This document shows, piece by piece, positions 9,397-18,600 of a stretch of 64,000 nt of DNA (its first letter is position 1; each line of letters starts with the position of its first letter). Both the position numbers and the translations under genes were made by a program. A model generated the notes under the pieces. It did no database searches, had not been told where the DNA came from, and saw nothing but the letters and a program-made list of their open reading frames with translations. The stretch spans positions 558,001 through 622,000 of the forward strand of contig NZ_JBGBPY010000001.1 of the NCBI RefSeq assembly GCF_041107455.1, in the 5' to 3' direction. The DNA comes from Rhodanobacter humi (GTDB lineage: Bacteria; Pseudomonadota; Gammaproteobacteria; Xanthomonadales; Rhodanobacteraceae).

Positions 9397-10041
9397 ATGA
9401 TCACGGTCTTTGGCGAAGGCAGAGGCTTTCGGGTCGTCTGGTTGCTGGAAGAGATGGGGCTCGCGTACCGCTTGCGGCCGGTGGACCTTCTGGCCGGCGT
9501 CGAGAAAGACCCGGAGTTCCTGGCCATCAATCCTGCCGGTTTCATCCCGGCGATCCGGGACGGAGACGTCACCATGATCGAGTCCATTGCGATCATGGAA
9601 TACCTGATGGGCCGCTACGGGCCAACCCCGCTGGCGCCCGCCCCGCACGATCCGGCGTTCCCCGCTTATCAGCAGTTCCTTCACCTTGGCGAAGCCGGCC
9701 TGGCGGCCTCCATCTACTTCGTCGTCGGTGCGCGCAATTTCGCGCCGGAGTCCGAGCGACAGAACTGGAGCGCCGGTCAGGCGCTGGACGTTTTCCAAAG
9801 TCGGCTGGGCCTGGTGACGCGGCAGCTGGCACGCACGCCCTATCTCGCCGGCGAGATGTTTACCGCCGCCGACATTTCGGTGACGTACGCGCTGGAATTG
9901 GCGCAACACGGTGCAGGCGTCGCCCTCGGCGAAACAGAGAAATCCTATATCGCCCGCACCAGCGCACGCGACGGCTACCGGCGCGCCATGGAGACCTGTC
10001 ACTCCAGGAAGGCATGGTTCGCCAGAACGCCTGTTCAATGA
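9397..10041 (+). CDS. Glutathione S-transferase family protein
   Basis: 214 aa. It begins MITVFGEGRGFRVVWLLEEMGLAY, a thioredoxin-fold GST N-terminal domain. NPAGFIPAIRDGDVTMIESIAI contains the cis-Pro and the Glu-Ser pair that binds the glutathione gamma-glutamyl group. The helical C-terminal domain includes PYLAGEMFTAADISVTYAL, the N-capping motif of GSTs. AGGAGGA lies nine bases before ATG 9397. The size is normal for the family. Cytosolic detoxification or reductase role; the substrate is unknown. It stands alone. Confidence 0.85.
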   Translation: MITVFGEGRGFRVVWLLEEMGLAYRLRPVDLLAGVEKDPEFLAINPAGFIPAIRDGDVTMIESIAIMEYLMGRYGPTPLAPAPHDPAFPAYQQFLHLGEAGLAASIYFVVGARNFAPESERQNWSAGQALDVFQSRLGLVTRQLARTPYLAGEMFTAADISVTYALELAQHGAGVALGETEKSYIARTSARDGYRRAMETCHSRKAWFARTPVQ

Positions 10042-10149
10042 CCGCTTTTGGCTAGCTGGCCGGATCAGTGCAGAACGAACAACAAACGGCGCGGATAAAG
10101 TGCACCGTGTCCCCGAATTTTCAGTTTGCAGCGCTCGGGACTTGAGTAC

Positions 10150-10440
10150 TCACGCCGCAATCCGCTCAATCTGGTCGACAGCCTTGCCCAGCATCCGATG
10201 GGCCTCTTCCAGATCGTAGTCCGCCTGAAGCCCCAGCCAGAAGCGCTCGCTGGTCCCGAGGGCAGCGGCCAGACGCACGGCGGTATCCGCCGTGACACCG
10301 CGCTTGCCGAGCACGATCTCGTTGATGCGGCGCGGCGGCACGCCGGCAGCGCGCGCCAAGGCGTTCTGGCTGATACCCATGGGCGTCAGGAACTCCTCGA
10401 GCAGCACTTCGCCGGGATGGATGTTGGGCAGGCTCTTCAT
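10150..10440 (-). CDS. higA: HigA-type antitoxin
   Basis: 96 aa. NIHPGEVLLEEFLTPMGISQ is the hallmark start of HigA antitoxins (addiction-module XRE family). A helix-turn-helix follows (NALARAAGVPPRRINEIVLGKRGVTADTAVRLA), then GTSERFWLGLQADYDL. It lies 16 bases after the HigB toxin gene, the reversed toxin-first order usual for higBA. It should neutralise the toxin and repress the operon. The pair borders IS and zinc-ribbon remnants, suggesting an acquired island. Confidence 0.93.
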   Translation of the reverse strand: MKSLPNIHPGEVLLEEFLTPMGISQNALARAAGVPPRRINEIVLGKRGVTADTAVRLAAALGTSERFWLGLQADYDLEEAHRMLGKAVDQIERIAA

Positions 10441-10456
10441 GATCGACTCGTTGGCG

Positions 10457-10738
10457 TCAGTGGTAATCGACGATTTCCACGTCGTGGGCGTCGCCGTCGA
10501 TCCATCGGAAACAGACGCGCCATTGATCGTTGATGCGGATGCTGTGCTGTCCTTTGCGTTGGCCCTTCAGGGCTTCCAGCCGATTGGCCGGAGGAATGCG
10601 CAGGTCATCCAGCACCGAAGCGTTTGCCAGCATGCGCAGCTTGCGGCGCGCCACGGATTGGATATCGGCAGGCAGGCGCCGGGAAGGCGTTCCGCCCCAG
10701 ATCTTTTCCGCCTCCTTGTCGGCAAAGTTTCTGATCAC
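10457..10738 (-). CDS. higB: HigB-type mRNA interferase toxin
   Basis: About 93 aa from GTG 10738 (VIRNFADKEAEKIW). A TTG six bases upstream is also open, but HigB proteins usually begin at this I-R-x-F block. DDLRIPPANRLEALKGQRKGQ and the C-terminal SIRINDQWRVCFRW match the RelE/HigB ribosome-dependent ribonuclease fold. It is the first gene of a two-gene operon with higA. No strong Shine-Dalgarno sequence precedes the start. Confidence 0.9.
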   Translation of the reverse strand: MIRNFADKEAEKIWGGTPSRRLPADIQSVARRKLRMLANASVLDDLRIPPANRLEALKGQRKGQHSIRINDQWRVCFRWIDGDAHDVEIVDYH

Positions 10739-10744
10739 GGGCAA

Positions 10745-10775
10745 ACCATAACGCCATCCGTCATATAACGCAAAT
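10745..10775 (-). promoter_or_regulatory. higBA promoter/operator with direct repeats
   Basis: Two copies of ATAACGC (10748-10754 and 10765-10771, + strand) stand 17 bases apart immediately before higB, overlapping AT-rich bases that could form the -10 box. Antitoxin-toxin complexes commonly repress through such repeats. Seen directly; the function is inferred. Confidence 0.4.
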
Positions 10776-10889
10776 CGTCATGGCCTGGACTTCGGGAATG
10801 CCAACCATTGTCCCTGGCCCCTTTTCCAGGCAGCAGCCACGCAGAATGCGGTGCGCTGTCCATGGGCAAACATGCGCACCCGACATGCT

Positions 10890-11010
10890 GGATCTTGTCT
10901 TGCCTGGTAAGCCGATGATCTGTTCTTCGGTAAACCGCTTCTTCACGTCCAATCTCCTTCGGTTGGGGGATTGGACTCCAAACGGCCGTGCTACTCAAAA
11001 CCGGGGGGAC
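10890..11010 (-). mobile_element. Degraded IS3-family element (5' end)
   Basis: A short minus-strand frame starting at 10952 encodes VKKRFTEEQIIG, the diagnostic N-terminus of IS3-family OrfA transposases. After about 14 codons the similarity is lost. GGAG lies upstream, and the bases before it (10960-11010) resemble an IS3 left end with a CCCCGG-rich terminus. The rest of orfA and all of orfB are missing, so this is only the edge of an old insertion beside higBA. Confidence 0.5.
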
Positions 11011-11013
11011 GTC

Positions 11014-11118
11014 GAGATGATGCAGCGTACCAACAGACGTACGAACGACCGCTTCTGGGGTTGTACAGGCTATCCGAGCTGTCGCGGTACGCGACAGCTC
11101 CAAGAAAATGCACTATGA
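11014..11118 (+). pseudogene. Second topoisomerase-type zinc-ribbon remnant
   Basis: Frame from ATG 11017 or 11020 encodes RRTNDRFWGCTGYPSCRGTR, the second half of a C4 zinc ribbon (FWGC-x4-C-RGTR) as at the C-terminus of topoisomerase I-like or nuclease fusion proteins. The preceding Cys pair is absent; the IS3 fragment abuts the upstream side. Similar at DNA level to 5947-6049. It probably marks the tail of a lost gene in the island. Confidence 0.5.
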
Positions 11119-11140
11119 CGCTTATTCCGCAGGGCGAGGC

Positions 11141-12007
11141 TTAATTGGCCACGTCCCCTTTATCAAGCACGCCCAGAGCGTGTCGCAGGGCCTCCTCAAC
11201 TTCGGTACTGGCCTCAAGCCTTCTCAGAAGCAATAGTGATGCAACCAGCGGGCCCGACTCGAACCCAAACTGCTCAACAAGCTTCTGCACCTGAAATGGC
11301 AGTCTTCGCTCAAACACATCTAAAAGATCTCGATCCACAACACTTGCAAGAAAAGGGGCCTCATAACCCTTGCGTGCCAATGCTAACTGCTTCCTCCATC
11401 CGTCCAAGCGTTGCCGTCTAAACTCCATCAAATCCAAACCAGGATCCCCTAGGCGAGCAACTGCGTCCTCGACAACCCGGTCGAACCGATGCGCGGGCCA
11501 GTCGACGCTTACCCGACAGGCAAGGTCCTCCGACAATTGCGACCCATCAATCTCGTCTGTCAAGGCAAGACAAGCTTCTGCTAATCCGCGAAGGACCTGG
11601 TCGAGTTGACTATAGAGCGAGGCGCAACAACTACGAAAGTGTTCTTCAGTCGTGGGCAGCTCGTAACCGCACGCTGCCCTAAACCACGCGTTCAACAAAA
11701 GAAGCACTTTCCGATCGCTCCTGCTCGCTTCGGACAAGTTGTGGGAGAGAAATGTCCGTAGCCGACCCAAGTCGTCCTTTGTTCTCGTGGCTTCCGATCG
11801 CGGCGGCAGCTGCGCCAAGAACGCAAAAGGGACACGTGCTGCCTCCGCAAAAACCGCGAACCCCCAGTTGACTAGCTTGTAGAAGGCGAGCTCACCATCC
11901 AGCGCAACCGGCAGTTTAAGGGAGACGGCATGACACGCACCCTTCACTTGCGAATTGACCCGCATCCGAATGAGCTCATAAACCGTCGAGAGATCGGCAG
12001 AGTTCAT
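11141..12007 (-). CDS. Unknown helical protein, partner in a candidate defence operon
   Basis: 288 aa, not recognised. It is almost all predicted helix, with no signal peptide, membrane segment or clear catalytic motif. Features include EDLACRVSVDWPAHRFDRVVEDAVARLGDP and a Leu-rich C-terminus (LVASLLLLRRLEAST). Its start overlaps the stop of the upstream SIR2-like/P-loop gene by four bases (ATGA), so the two are translationally coupled and probably work together. Base composition is much lower in GC than the flanking housekeeping genes, indicating horizontal acquisition. It might be an effector, a sensor or an accessory of the large ATPase; the sequence does not say which. Confidence 0.7.
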   Translation of the reverse strand: MNSADLSTVYELIRMRVNSQVKGACHAVSLKLPVALDGELAFYKLVNWGFAVFAEAARVPFAFLAQLPPRSEATRTKDDLGRLRTFLSHNLSEASRSDRKVLLLLNAWFRAACGYELPTTEEHFRSCCASLYSQLDQVLRGLAEACLALTDEIDGSQLSEDLACRVSVDWPAHRFDRVVEDAVARLGDPGLDLMEFRRQRLDGWRKQLALARKGYEAPFLASVVDRDLLDVFERRLPFQVQKLVEQFGFESGPLVASLLLLRRLEASTEVEEALRHALGVLDKGDVAN

Positions 12008-15000
12008 CGTCGCCTCGCTGGCCGAACGAGGGGGTCAGCAATGGGTCCGACGTAATTGAATGCGATTCCGAACTCTTGAAGCTCGCGACCCGGAGCGAGT
12101 TGCTCACCCGGGAAGTCATGCTCGAGCAAAGACACCGACGCATTCAACCCTGTCACACGGACTTTCCAACCACTTTGACCAACGCCCTCCACGCGGCCAC
12201 CAAATCGCTTTGGTGAACCAGACTCATCAGATAGAACGAGGCGACGAACTACCCGCGAGCGGTCCTCATACTCGGTGTCGCGAGAGAGTGACTTCCACAT
12301 CTCTACGGCAGCTACTGCGTCGCCCACAATCCAAGTGAGCACAGCCTCAAGATACCTCTCTTGATTTCTAGTAGAGGAACCTAGCAACTCATTGAGGCGA
12401 CGAACTATTTCCAACAGCTCGTGAGCTCTCTCTGGATTAGCCGGAACAGAACCGCGCTCCTCATGAAAAAGCCTCTGGCCAGTCAGTTCAATCCACTTCG
12501 ATTGGAGCAGCAGGCGATAGCACCGAAAATCCTCAGTCTCAACGCCACCGCTCTTAGAAAGGAGGAACTCGGAAACAGTCCTGGCAACCTCAATCATGTT
12601 CGAGTCAACTTCCGCGTCGAGATCAAACATTCGCTTGCCCATCTCTCGAGCAACCAAGAAGATCGCAGCAGCGGGCGCCACGCTCGCCAACTCTCGAACC
12701 GCATCCGCGCCCAAATCCGCATCGCCAATCAATGATGCAATCCTTGAGCTTCTTTCAAGAAACCTTTGCCGCTGGGATGACCTCAAACTGTGTCCATCGA
12801 CCAGATCGAGAACCGAATAGAGCTCAGCTATCACCTCCGCTTTCCTAGCCTCAGGCAAGGTCGAACTTTTGAGCATGTCCCCAGACGTCCACAGGGCAAT
12901 ATCGAGCGCGTGATAGTCATCGCTCATCGCAATTGCCTTCGCACTCGCAATGCGCGCTGCCAAGTAGTCGGACCACGACCCTTCCGTATCGCTCGCCTTT
13001 TGTCGCTGAACCGCCAAGTACCCATAGATGGACGCACGCTCCGCGGTCAGATTAAGCCTAGTTCGCTTACTAGCCCTGACTTCACCAGCTTCAATGAGCG
13101 CTAACGCTTCTTCAATTGTCGCTCTCGCCGAGTCGAGAATCTCGAGACTCTCGTGCTCGCTAGCGTTAATCGCCGAACCACCGTCTATTGACCAGACAGC
13201 CTGTCGACGGAACACACTTTCTCGAAGCATCAATGATGCATCTCGAACACCAGCGGAAACTCGCAGGGCTTTCAGTGCGTTCGCAAACTCAAGGTATCCA
13301 GCCTTGTATGAATCCTTTCTGGGACCATCCCTGTCTAGCTTTTGAAGCAGATCAAAAAGAAAGTCTCGCTCGGCGGACGAATCAACCCCCGTCGACCTGG
13401 CACCCAAGATTAGATCAACGAGGTACGCGATCTCGCGCGCGGCGTCTGCAACGCGACGCCTACAAATCAGCTCCGCTTCAATCTGGAGCCGAGGAGCCAG
13501 CATGAACTCGGCCCCCTCCGCGCCACCTGTTTTCCAGCGAAACAAGTCAAGGTCCCTGAACAAAAACGCGATTTGCTCGAGTGAAAGGTCTGGGGCTTTG
13601 GTGCTGAGAACCCGCATGAGCAAGTTTAGTGGCACCGGGCAGTTGAGCCGCCCGGCGACCATTACGTAGTCCACCAACTTAGCAGCAGAGTCCTGCGCCA
13701 GATGATCTGGCACGTTTTGGTCGTCGAAGACCCCTCCCTCGGAGGGAGCAATACCCAGTTCGACCAACTGGCTTGCCAGCTGCGACAGCCCTCTAGCAAC
13801 TGGGACCGTCTTACTTCGCTCCCGTAGCTGCCTTTCGAAGTGTCGGGCCTCTGTTGCTAGCCCAGCAGTAATCTTCTCTCGCCCCGGAGAGAGATGCCGG
13901 TAGAGCATAGCGAGCATGTTGCTCCCGTCCTCCACCCCAAAGCTGACTGCAGCGCCCCGCGACCAGTGCGACCTGACCAGCTCCAACAGTGAGTGATGCT
14001 CCACCTCCGTCAAATCGACCGGAGCATGCACGTACCCCAACTCATTGCTCGACTCGTACTCTTCCGATTCGTAGCTCGACCCGATGACCAGAATGCGCCG
14101 ACCACGGCTCTTAAGCCCGTTTGCGAAATCCTTGTACCTGTGCGCGGGTAGATTTGCGTCCACAATCAATACGGTCGCATCCGCCCCAGCCTTCTCCGCC
14201 TGTTCGCAGAACACTTCGACATCTTGGTAGTTAGGGAGCCTACTGGTTGCCACGAGGACCGGAAGCTTGCTCTGCACCCGAAGGTAGATTGCTGCTCGAG
14301 CTAGAGCTAGCGTCTTTCCCGTTCCGGATTGACCGTACAAAACAACCGTACCGTCAGACTTCGGGTGACGATCGAGGTTGGCTTGCACCGCGCGCCAAAG
14401 GTCACTCTCAAACTCGCGCTTTATTGAGAACCCTTTGAGCACGCCCTCCATCAGTAGGCGAAAGCCGCCCAAACCGCCGTGGAAGCGACGGAACTCAATA
14501 TCAGCTTCCGCCGCATTAACGAGCGATGGTTCCACTGTCCACTCATCGTCAACAATGCTGCCCGAGGCCTCCACACGAAGCCGAAGTGCCGGGGTGATAT
14601 TCAGCGCGCCAGAACCAAGCGTGACGCGTCCAGGATCATCAGGCGAAGCTGCCTGATCGGGGCTATACCGACCGGCGACTTCAAGACGACTGAGAACTTC
14701 CGAGAAATCGCCAATCACCTCCATCAGTTGCCCAGATCCAACCATTTCTGCAGCTATCGCCGAACGATCCGCGACACCGTTACCAAAGAATAAAACCTTC
14801 GGGCCTGTAGCATCAGCGATCGAAGCAAGAAGATCATCCAAATCAAGCCAGTCGGCATCGCTGAGCCCCAGAACGACAACGACACCAGTGGATGTTGCTG
14901 TCTCTCGAATGCGATTGACCAACTCTGTCGCATGGGTTTGAGTACGCTTGAGGAGCTCGAGCTTCCTCTTCGGCATTGCCCATGCTGGAACTACCTCGTC

Positions 15001-15444
15001 AGCCTTGCCAAAGATGTAGTGCACAGGAGGCCGAGACCTGCTTCTCGCGACACGTGCAAAAGTCCCCCCAGCAAGAACCGCTTCTGGCTGCCGCCCCCTG
15101 GTCGCGAAACGACGCGCAAAACCTGGATCAACCGAAGACGTGAAGATTGCGCTCCACGGAAAATTGCACACAGCCTGACGCTGTTCTGTAGCAACGCTCC
15201 GCGCAAACCTCTCGGAGATCCATTGCACGTCCTCCTCAGACAACCCCTTGTCGAGGGCCGAGTTCCAAGAAGCCCCCCTTGGGAGACCCAGCCGCTCGCA
15301 CAATCTCGGGAGAATGCTTGACGCGGAGACACTGTCTGCATCGAAGTCCTGGCCTGCGACTAGCACCACGGGCATAGATGCAGTCAGAGCCACATCGATT
15401 AGTGCACCGGCCTCTGATACCAACTTGACCTGAGCCACCAACAT
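12004..15444 (-). CDS. Large SIR2-like / P-loop STAND-like NTPase with helical-repeat C-terminus
   Basis: 1146 aa. Residues 1-240 look like a divergent SIR2-type Rossmann domain: FPWSAIFTSSVDP sits where SIR2 proteins have the TTNxD motif, HYIFGK where they have KLHG, followed by a VVVVLGLSDADWLDL strand. The usual Asn and His are replaced by Ser and Phe. A P-loop (VVLYGQSGTGKT, about residue 365) and a Walker B-like ATVLIVDAN follow, then a long helical TPR-like region (about 600-1070), then a small beta domain (GGRVEGVGQSGWKVRVTG). This order of effector-like domain, NTPase and repeat sensor is that of STAND/Avs-type antiphage proteins. The start may instead be the in-frame GTG at 15438, because AGGAG is only one base from ATG 15444. 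Composition is low in GC (30 of 60 bases in 12541-12600, against 46 of 60 in 16441-16500 of icmF). Confidence 0.65.
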   Translation of the reverse strand: MLVAQVKLVSEAGALIDVALTASMPVVLVAGQDFDADSVSASSILPRLCERLGLPRGASWNSALDKGLSEEDVQWISERFARSVATEQRQAVCNFPWSAIFTSSVDPGFARRFATRGRQPEAVLAGGTFARVARSRSRPPVHYIFGKADEVVPAWAMPKRKLELLKRTQTHATELVNRIRETATSTGVVVVLGLSDADWLDLDDLLASIADATGPKVLFFGNGVADRSAIAAEMVGSGQLMEVIGDFSEVLSRLEVAGRYSPDQAASPDDPGRVTLGSGALNITPALRLRVEASGSIVDDEWTVEPSLVNAAEADIEFRRFHGGLGGFRLLMEGVLKGFSIKREFESDLWRAVQANLDRHPKSDGTVVLYGQSGTGKTLALARAAIYLRVQSKLPVLVATSRLPNYQDVEVFCEQAEKAGADATVLIVDANLPAHRYKDFANGLKSRGRRILVIGSSYESEEYESSNELGYVHAPVDLTEVEHHSLLELVRSHWSRGAAVSFGVEDGSNMLAMLYRHLSPGREKITAGLATEARHFERQLRERSKTVPVARGLSQLASQLVELGIAPSEGGVFDDQNVPDHLAQDSAAKLVDYVMVAGRLNCPVPLNLLMRVLSTKAPDLSLEQIAFLFRDLDLFRWKTGGAEGAEFMLAPRLQIEAELICRRRVADAAREIAYLVDLILGARSTGVDSSAERDFLFDLLQKLDRDGPRKDSYKAGYLEFANALKALRVSAGVRDASLMLRESVFRRQAVWSIDGGSAINASEHESLEILDSARATIEEALALIEAGEVRASKRTRLNLTAERASIYGYLAVQRQKASDTEGSWSDYLAARIASAKAIAMSDDYHALDIALWTSGDMLKSSTLPEARKAEVIAELYSVLDLVDGHSLRSSQRQRFLERSSRIASLIGDADLGADAVRELASVAPAAAIFLVAREMGKRMFDLDAEVDSNMIEVARTVSEFLLSKSGGVETEDFRCYRLLLQSKWIELTGQRLFHEERGSVPANPERAHELLEIVRRLNELLGSSTRNQERYLEAVLTWIVGDAVAAVEMWKSLSRDTEYEDRSRVVRRLVLSDESGSPKRFGGRVEGVGQSGWKVRVTGLNASVSLLEHDFPGEQLAPGRELQEFGIAFNYVGPIADPLVRPARRR

Positions 15445-15483
15445 TCTCCTGTTAAAATGGGCGGGTCGAACTGCACGAAAGCC

Positions 15484-15514
15484 CTCGCGGGCGCCATAAG
15501 ACGCGGCCTGCGAG
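15484..15514. other. Hairpin in the leader of the candidate defence operon
   Basis: CTCGCGGGC at 15484-15492 pairs with GCCTGCGAG at 15506-15514 (eight of nine positions, 13-base loop), about 40 bases upstream of the large NTPase gene. It could be an operator or a leader hairpin. The rest of 15515-15600 holds nothing recognisable. Confidence 0.3.
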
Positions 15515-15594
15515 TTTGAGGAAACCTAACTCAAGGGTACCTCGACATGCCAGCTTTTCGAGTCCGGCCCGGCATTACGCCGCTCAAACAATGC

Positions 15595-15624
15595 AAAGAA
15601 TAAGGCCCGCAATGTGCGGGCCCC
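15595..15624 (-). terminator. Terminator of icmF
   Basis: GGCCCGC and GCGGGCC (15605-15623) form a 7-bp stem with a 5-base loop. On the minus strand it is followed by TTATTCTTT, a reasonable U-rich tail. It lies about 20 bases after the icmF stop and separates icmF from the island operon. Confidence 0.7.
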
Positions 15625-15642
15625 GGTTTATCGCATCAATCG

Positions 15643-18600
15643 TCACATGTTGCGCCGATACTCCCCACCCACGTCATACAGCGCATGGCTGATCTGCCCC
15701 AGCGAGTGCGTCTTCACCGCCTCCATCAGCGCCGCGAAGACGTTCTTCCGATCCCGCGCGGTGTTCTGCAGGTAGGCCAGCCCATGCTTGTCATGCACCT
15801 GCGGCACGGGCGCGTCCGTGGAATCGGTGCCATGCGCATATGACGTCTCCCCCGCCGGCGCCAGCGCATTGCGCGCCTTCTGGAACGCTCGCACGTTGTC
15901 GATCTGCTGCCCCTTCTCCTCCTCCGTCGAGCGGATCAGCTCGATCTCGGTGGCGATCTCGCCGCCGCGGTCCTTGGGCAGGAACGTGTTGACGCCGATC
16001 AGCGGCAGCGAGCCGTCGTGCTTCTTGTGCTCGTAGTACAGGCTTTCTTCCTGGATCTTGCCGCGCTGGTACATGGTGTCCATCGCGCCGAGCACGCCGC
16101 CGCGCTCGCTGATCGCTTCGAACTCCTTGTACACGGCTTCTTCCACCAGGTCGGTGAGTTCCTCGACCACGTAGCTGCCCTGCCAGGGGTTCTCGTTGAA
16201 GTTGAGGCCCAGTTCCTTGTTGATGATCATCTGGATCGCCACGGCGCGGCGCACACTTTCTTCGGTGGGCGTGGTGATGGCTTCGTCGTAGGCGTTGGTG
16301 TGCAGGCTGTTGCAGTTGTCAAACAGGGCGTACAGCGCCTGTAGCGTGGTGCGGATGTCGTTGAACTGGATTTCCTGCGCGTGCAGGGAGCGACCTGAGG
16401 TCTGGATGTGGTACTTCATCATCTGGCTGCGCGCGCTGGCGCCGTAGCGCTCGCGCATGGCGCGCGCCCAGATGCGACGGGCCACGCGGCCGATCACGGT
16501 GTATTCCGGGTCCATGCCGTTGGAGAAGAAGAACGACAGGTTGGGCGCGAAGTCGTCGATCTTCATGCCGCGCGCGAGGTAGTACTCCACGATGGTGAAG
16601 CCGTTGCTCAGGGTGAAGGCGAGCTGGCTGATCGGGTTCGCGCCGGCTTCGGCGATGTGGTAGCCGGAGATGGAGACGGAGTAGAAGTTGCGGACCTTGT
16701 GCTCCACGAAGTACGACTGGATGTCGCCCATCATGCGCAGGGCGAACTCGGTGGAGAAGATGCAGGTGTTCTGCGCCTGGTCCTCCTTGAGGATGTCGGC
16801 CTGCACGGTGCCGCGCACGCTGCTGAGCGTCTCGGCCTTGATGCGGGCGTAGGTCTCCGCGTCCACCAGCTGGTCGCCGGTGACGCCGAGCAAGCCGAGG
16901 CCCAGGCCTTCATTGCCCTTGGGCAGCTCGCCGGAATACTGCGGGCGGCCGTGGGGGTACATCGCGGCGATCTGCTTCTGCGCCGCGGCCCAGCGCGCGG
17001 GGTCTTCCTTGAGATGCTTCTCCACGTTCTGGTCGATCGCGGTGTTCATGAACATCGCGAGGATGATCGGCGCGGGGCCGTTGATGGTCATCGATACGGA
17101 GCTGGTGGGCGCGCTGAGGTCGAAGCCGGAGTACAGCTTCTTCATGTCGTCCAGCGTGGCGATGTTGACGCCGGAGTTGCCGATCTTGCCGTAGATGTCG
17201 GGGCGCGGTGCCGGGTCTTCGCCGTACAGCGTGACCGAGTCGAACGCGGTGGAGAGGCGCGTGGCCGCGCCGCCCTGGCTCAGGTAATGGAAGCGGCGGT
17301 TGGTGCGCTCGGGCGTGCCCTCGCCCGCGAACATGCGGGTGGGGTCCTCGCCGCTGCGGCGGTACGGATACACGCCGCCGGTGTAGGGGTAGTGGCCGGG
17401 CAGGTTTTCCTTGCCGAGGAACAGCAGCTGGTCGCCCCAGCTCTCGGTCTTGGGCGGCGCGACTTTCGGGATCTTCTGGTGGCTCAGCGATACGCGGTAG
17501 TTCTCCACGCGGATGGTCTTGTCGCGCACCTTGTATTCGTTGACGTCCTTGGTCACCGACTCGCGCAGCTTCGGCCAGTCGCGCAGCAGGTGGATGGACT
17601 CGTGGGTGAGTTCCTTGAGCGCGGCGTTGTAGCGCTGGCGGAGGAGCAGGAGGGTGCGGTCCACGGTGTGCGGCGCTTCGACTTCGCCCGCCTTCGGCGA
17701 GCTACGCTCAGCGTGAACGGTTTCCTGGGCATCCGCACTATTCCCCGTTCGTCCTGAGCGTAGGTGCGCAGCACCGGAGTCGAAGGACCCATGCAAATCT
17801 TCAGCGTGGTACAGCTCCAGCGGCTTCGGCAGCTTCGCGTCGCCCAGCTCCTTCAGCGACTCGTAGTAATGCTGCGCGTTGCTGGCGGCCTCGGCCTGGT
17901 GGGCGACGGAGGCGTTGATGCCGCGGCCCTGCTCGGCGATCTCGGCGAGGTAGCGCACGCGGCTGCCGGGGATCAGCACGGTGGCGCGCGGCTCCTTCAG
18001 CGTGGTGTCGAGCTGCGGCGACCACGATTCGGCCGGCAGGTGCAGCTTCTCGCGCATCAGCCGGCACAGGTTGGTGAACATCCAGGTCACGCCGGGGTCG
18101 TTGAACTGGCTGGCGATGGTGGGGTACACCGGCACGTCCTCGTCCTTGACGGCAAACGCGGTGTGGTTGCGCTTCCACTGCTTGCGCACGTCGCGCAGCG
18201 CGTCCTCGGCGCCGCGGCGGTCGAACTTGTTGAGCACCACCAGCTCGGCGAAGTCGATCATGTCGATCTTCTCCAACTGGCTGGCCGCGCCGTAGTCGCT
18301 GGTCATCACGTAGACCGGGAAATCGACGAGGTCGACGATCTCGGAATCGCTCTGGCCGATGCCGGCGGTTTCCACGATCACCAGGTCGTAGGGCTGCGCC
18401 TTGAGGAAGTCGATGCAGTCGTGCAGCACCGCGTTCGTCGCAGTGTGCTGGCGGCGCGTGGCCATGGAGCGCATGTAGACGCGGTGGCTGCGCAGCGCGT
18501 TCATGCGGATGCGGTCGCCCAGCAAGGCACCACCACTGCGGCGACGCGTCGGATCGACCGCGAGCACGGCGATGCGCATCTGCGGGAACGCGTGCAGGAA

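Noticed and set aside
15540-15580. tRNA-like T arm (TTTTCGAGTCC) near the island edge, as an attachment site
   Set aside because: No pairing stem, no anticodon arm, no acceptor; no direct repeat found at the other island end.
16408-17757. Long plus-strand frame inside icmF
   Set aside because: Antisense shadow of a certain gene; its peptide is His/Val/Ala-rich with no family features.
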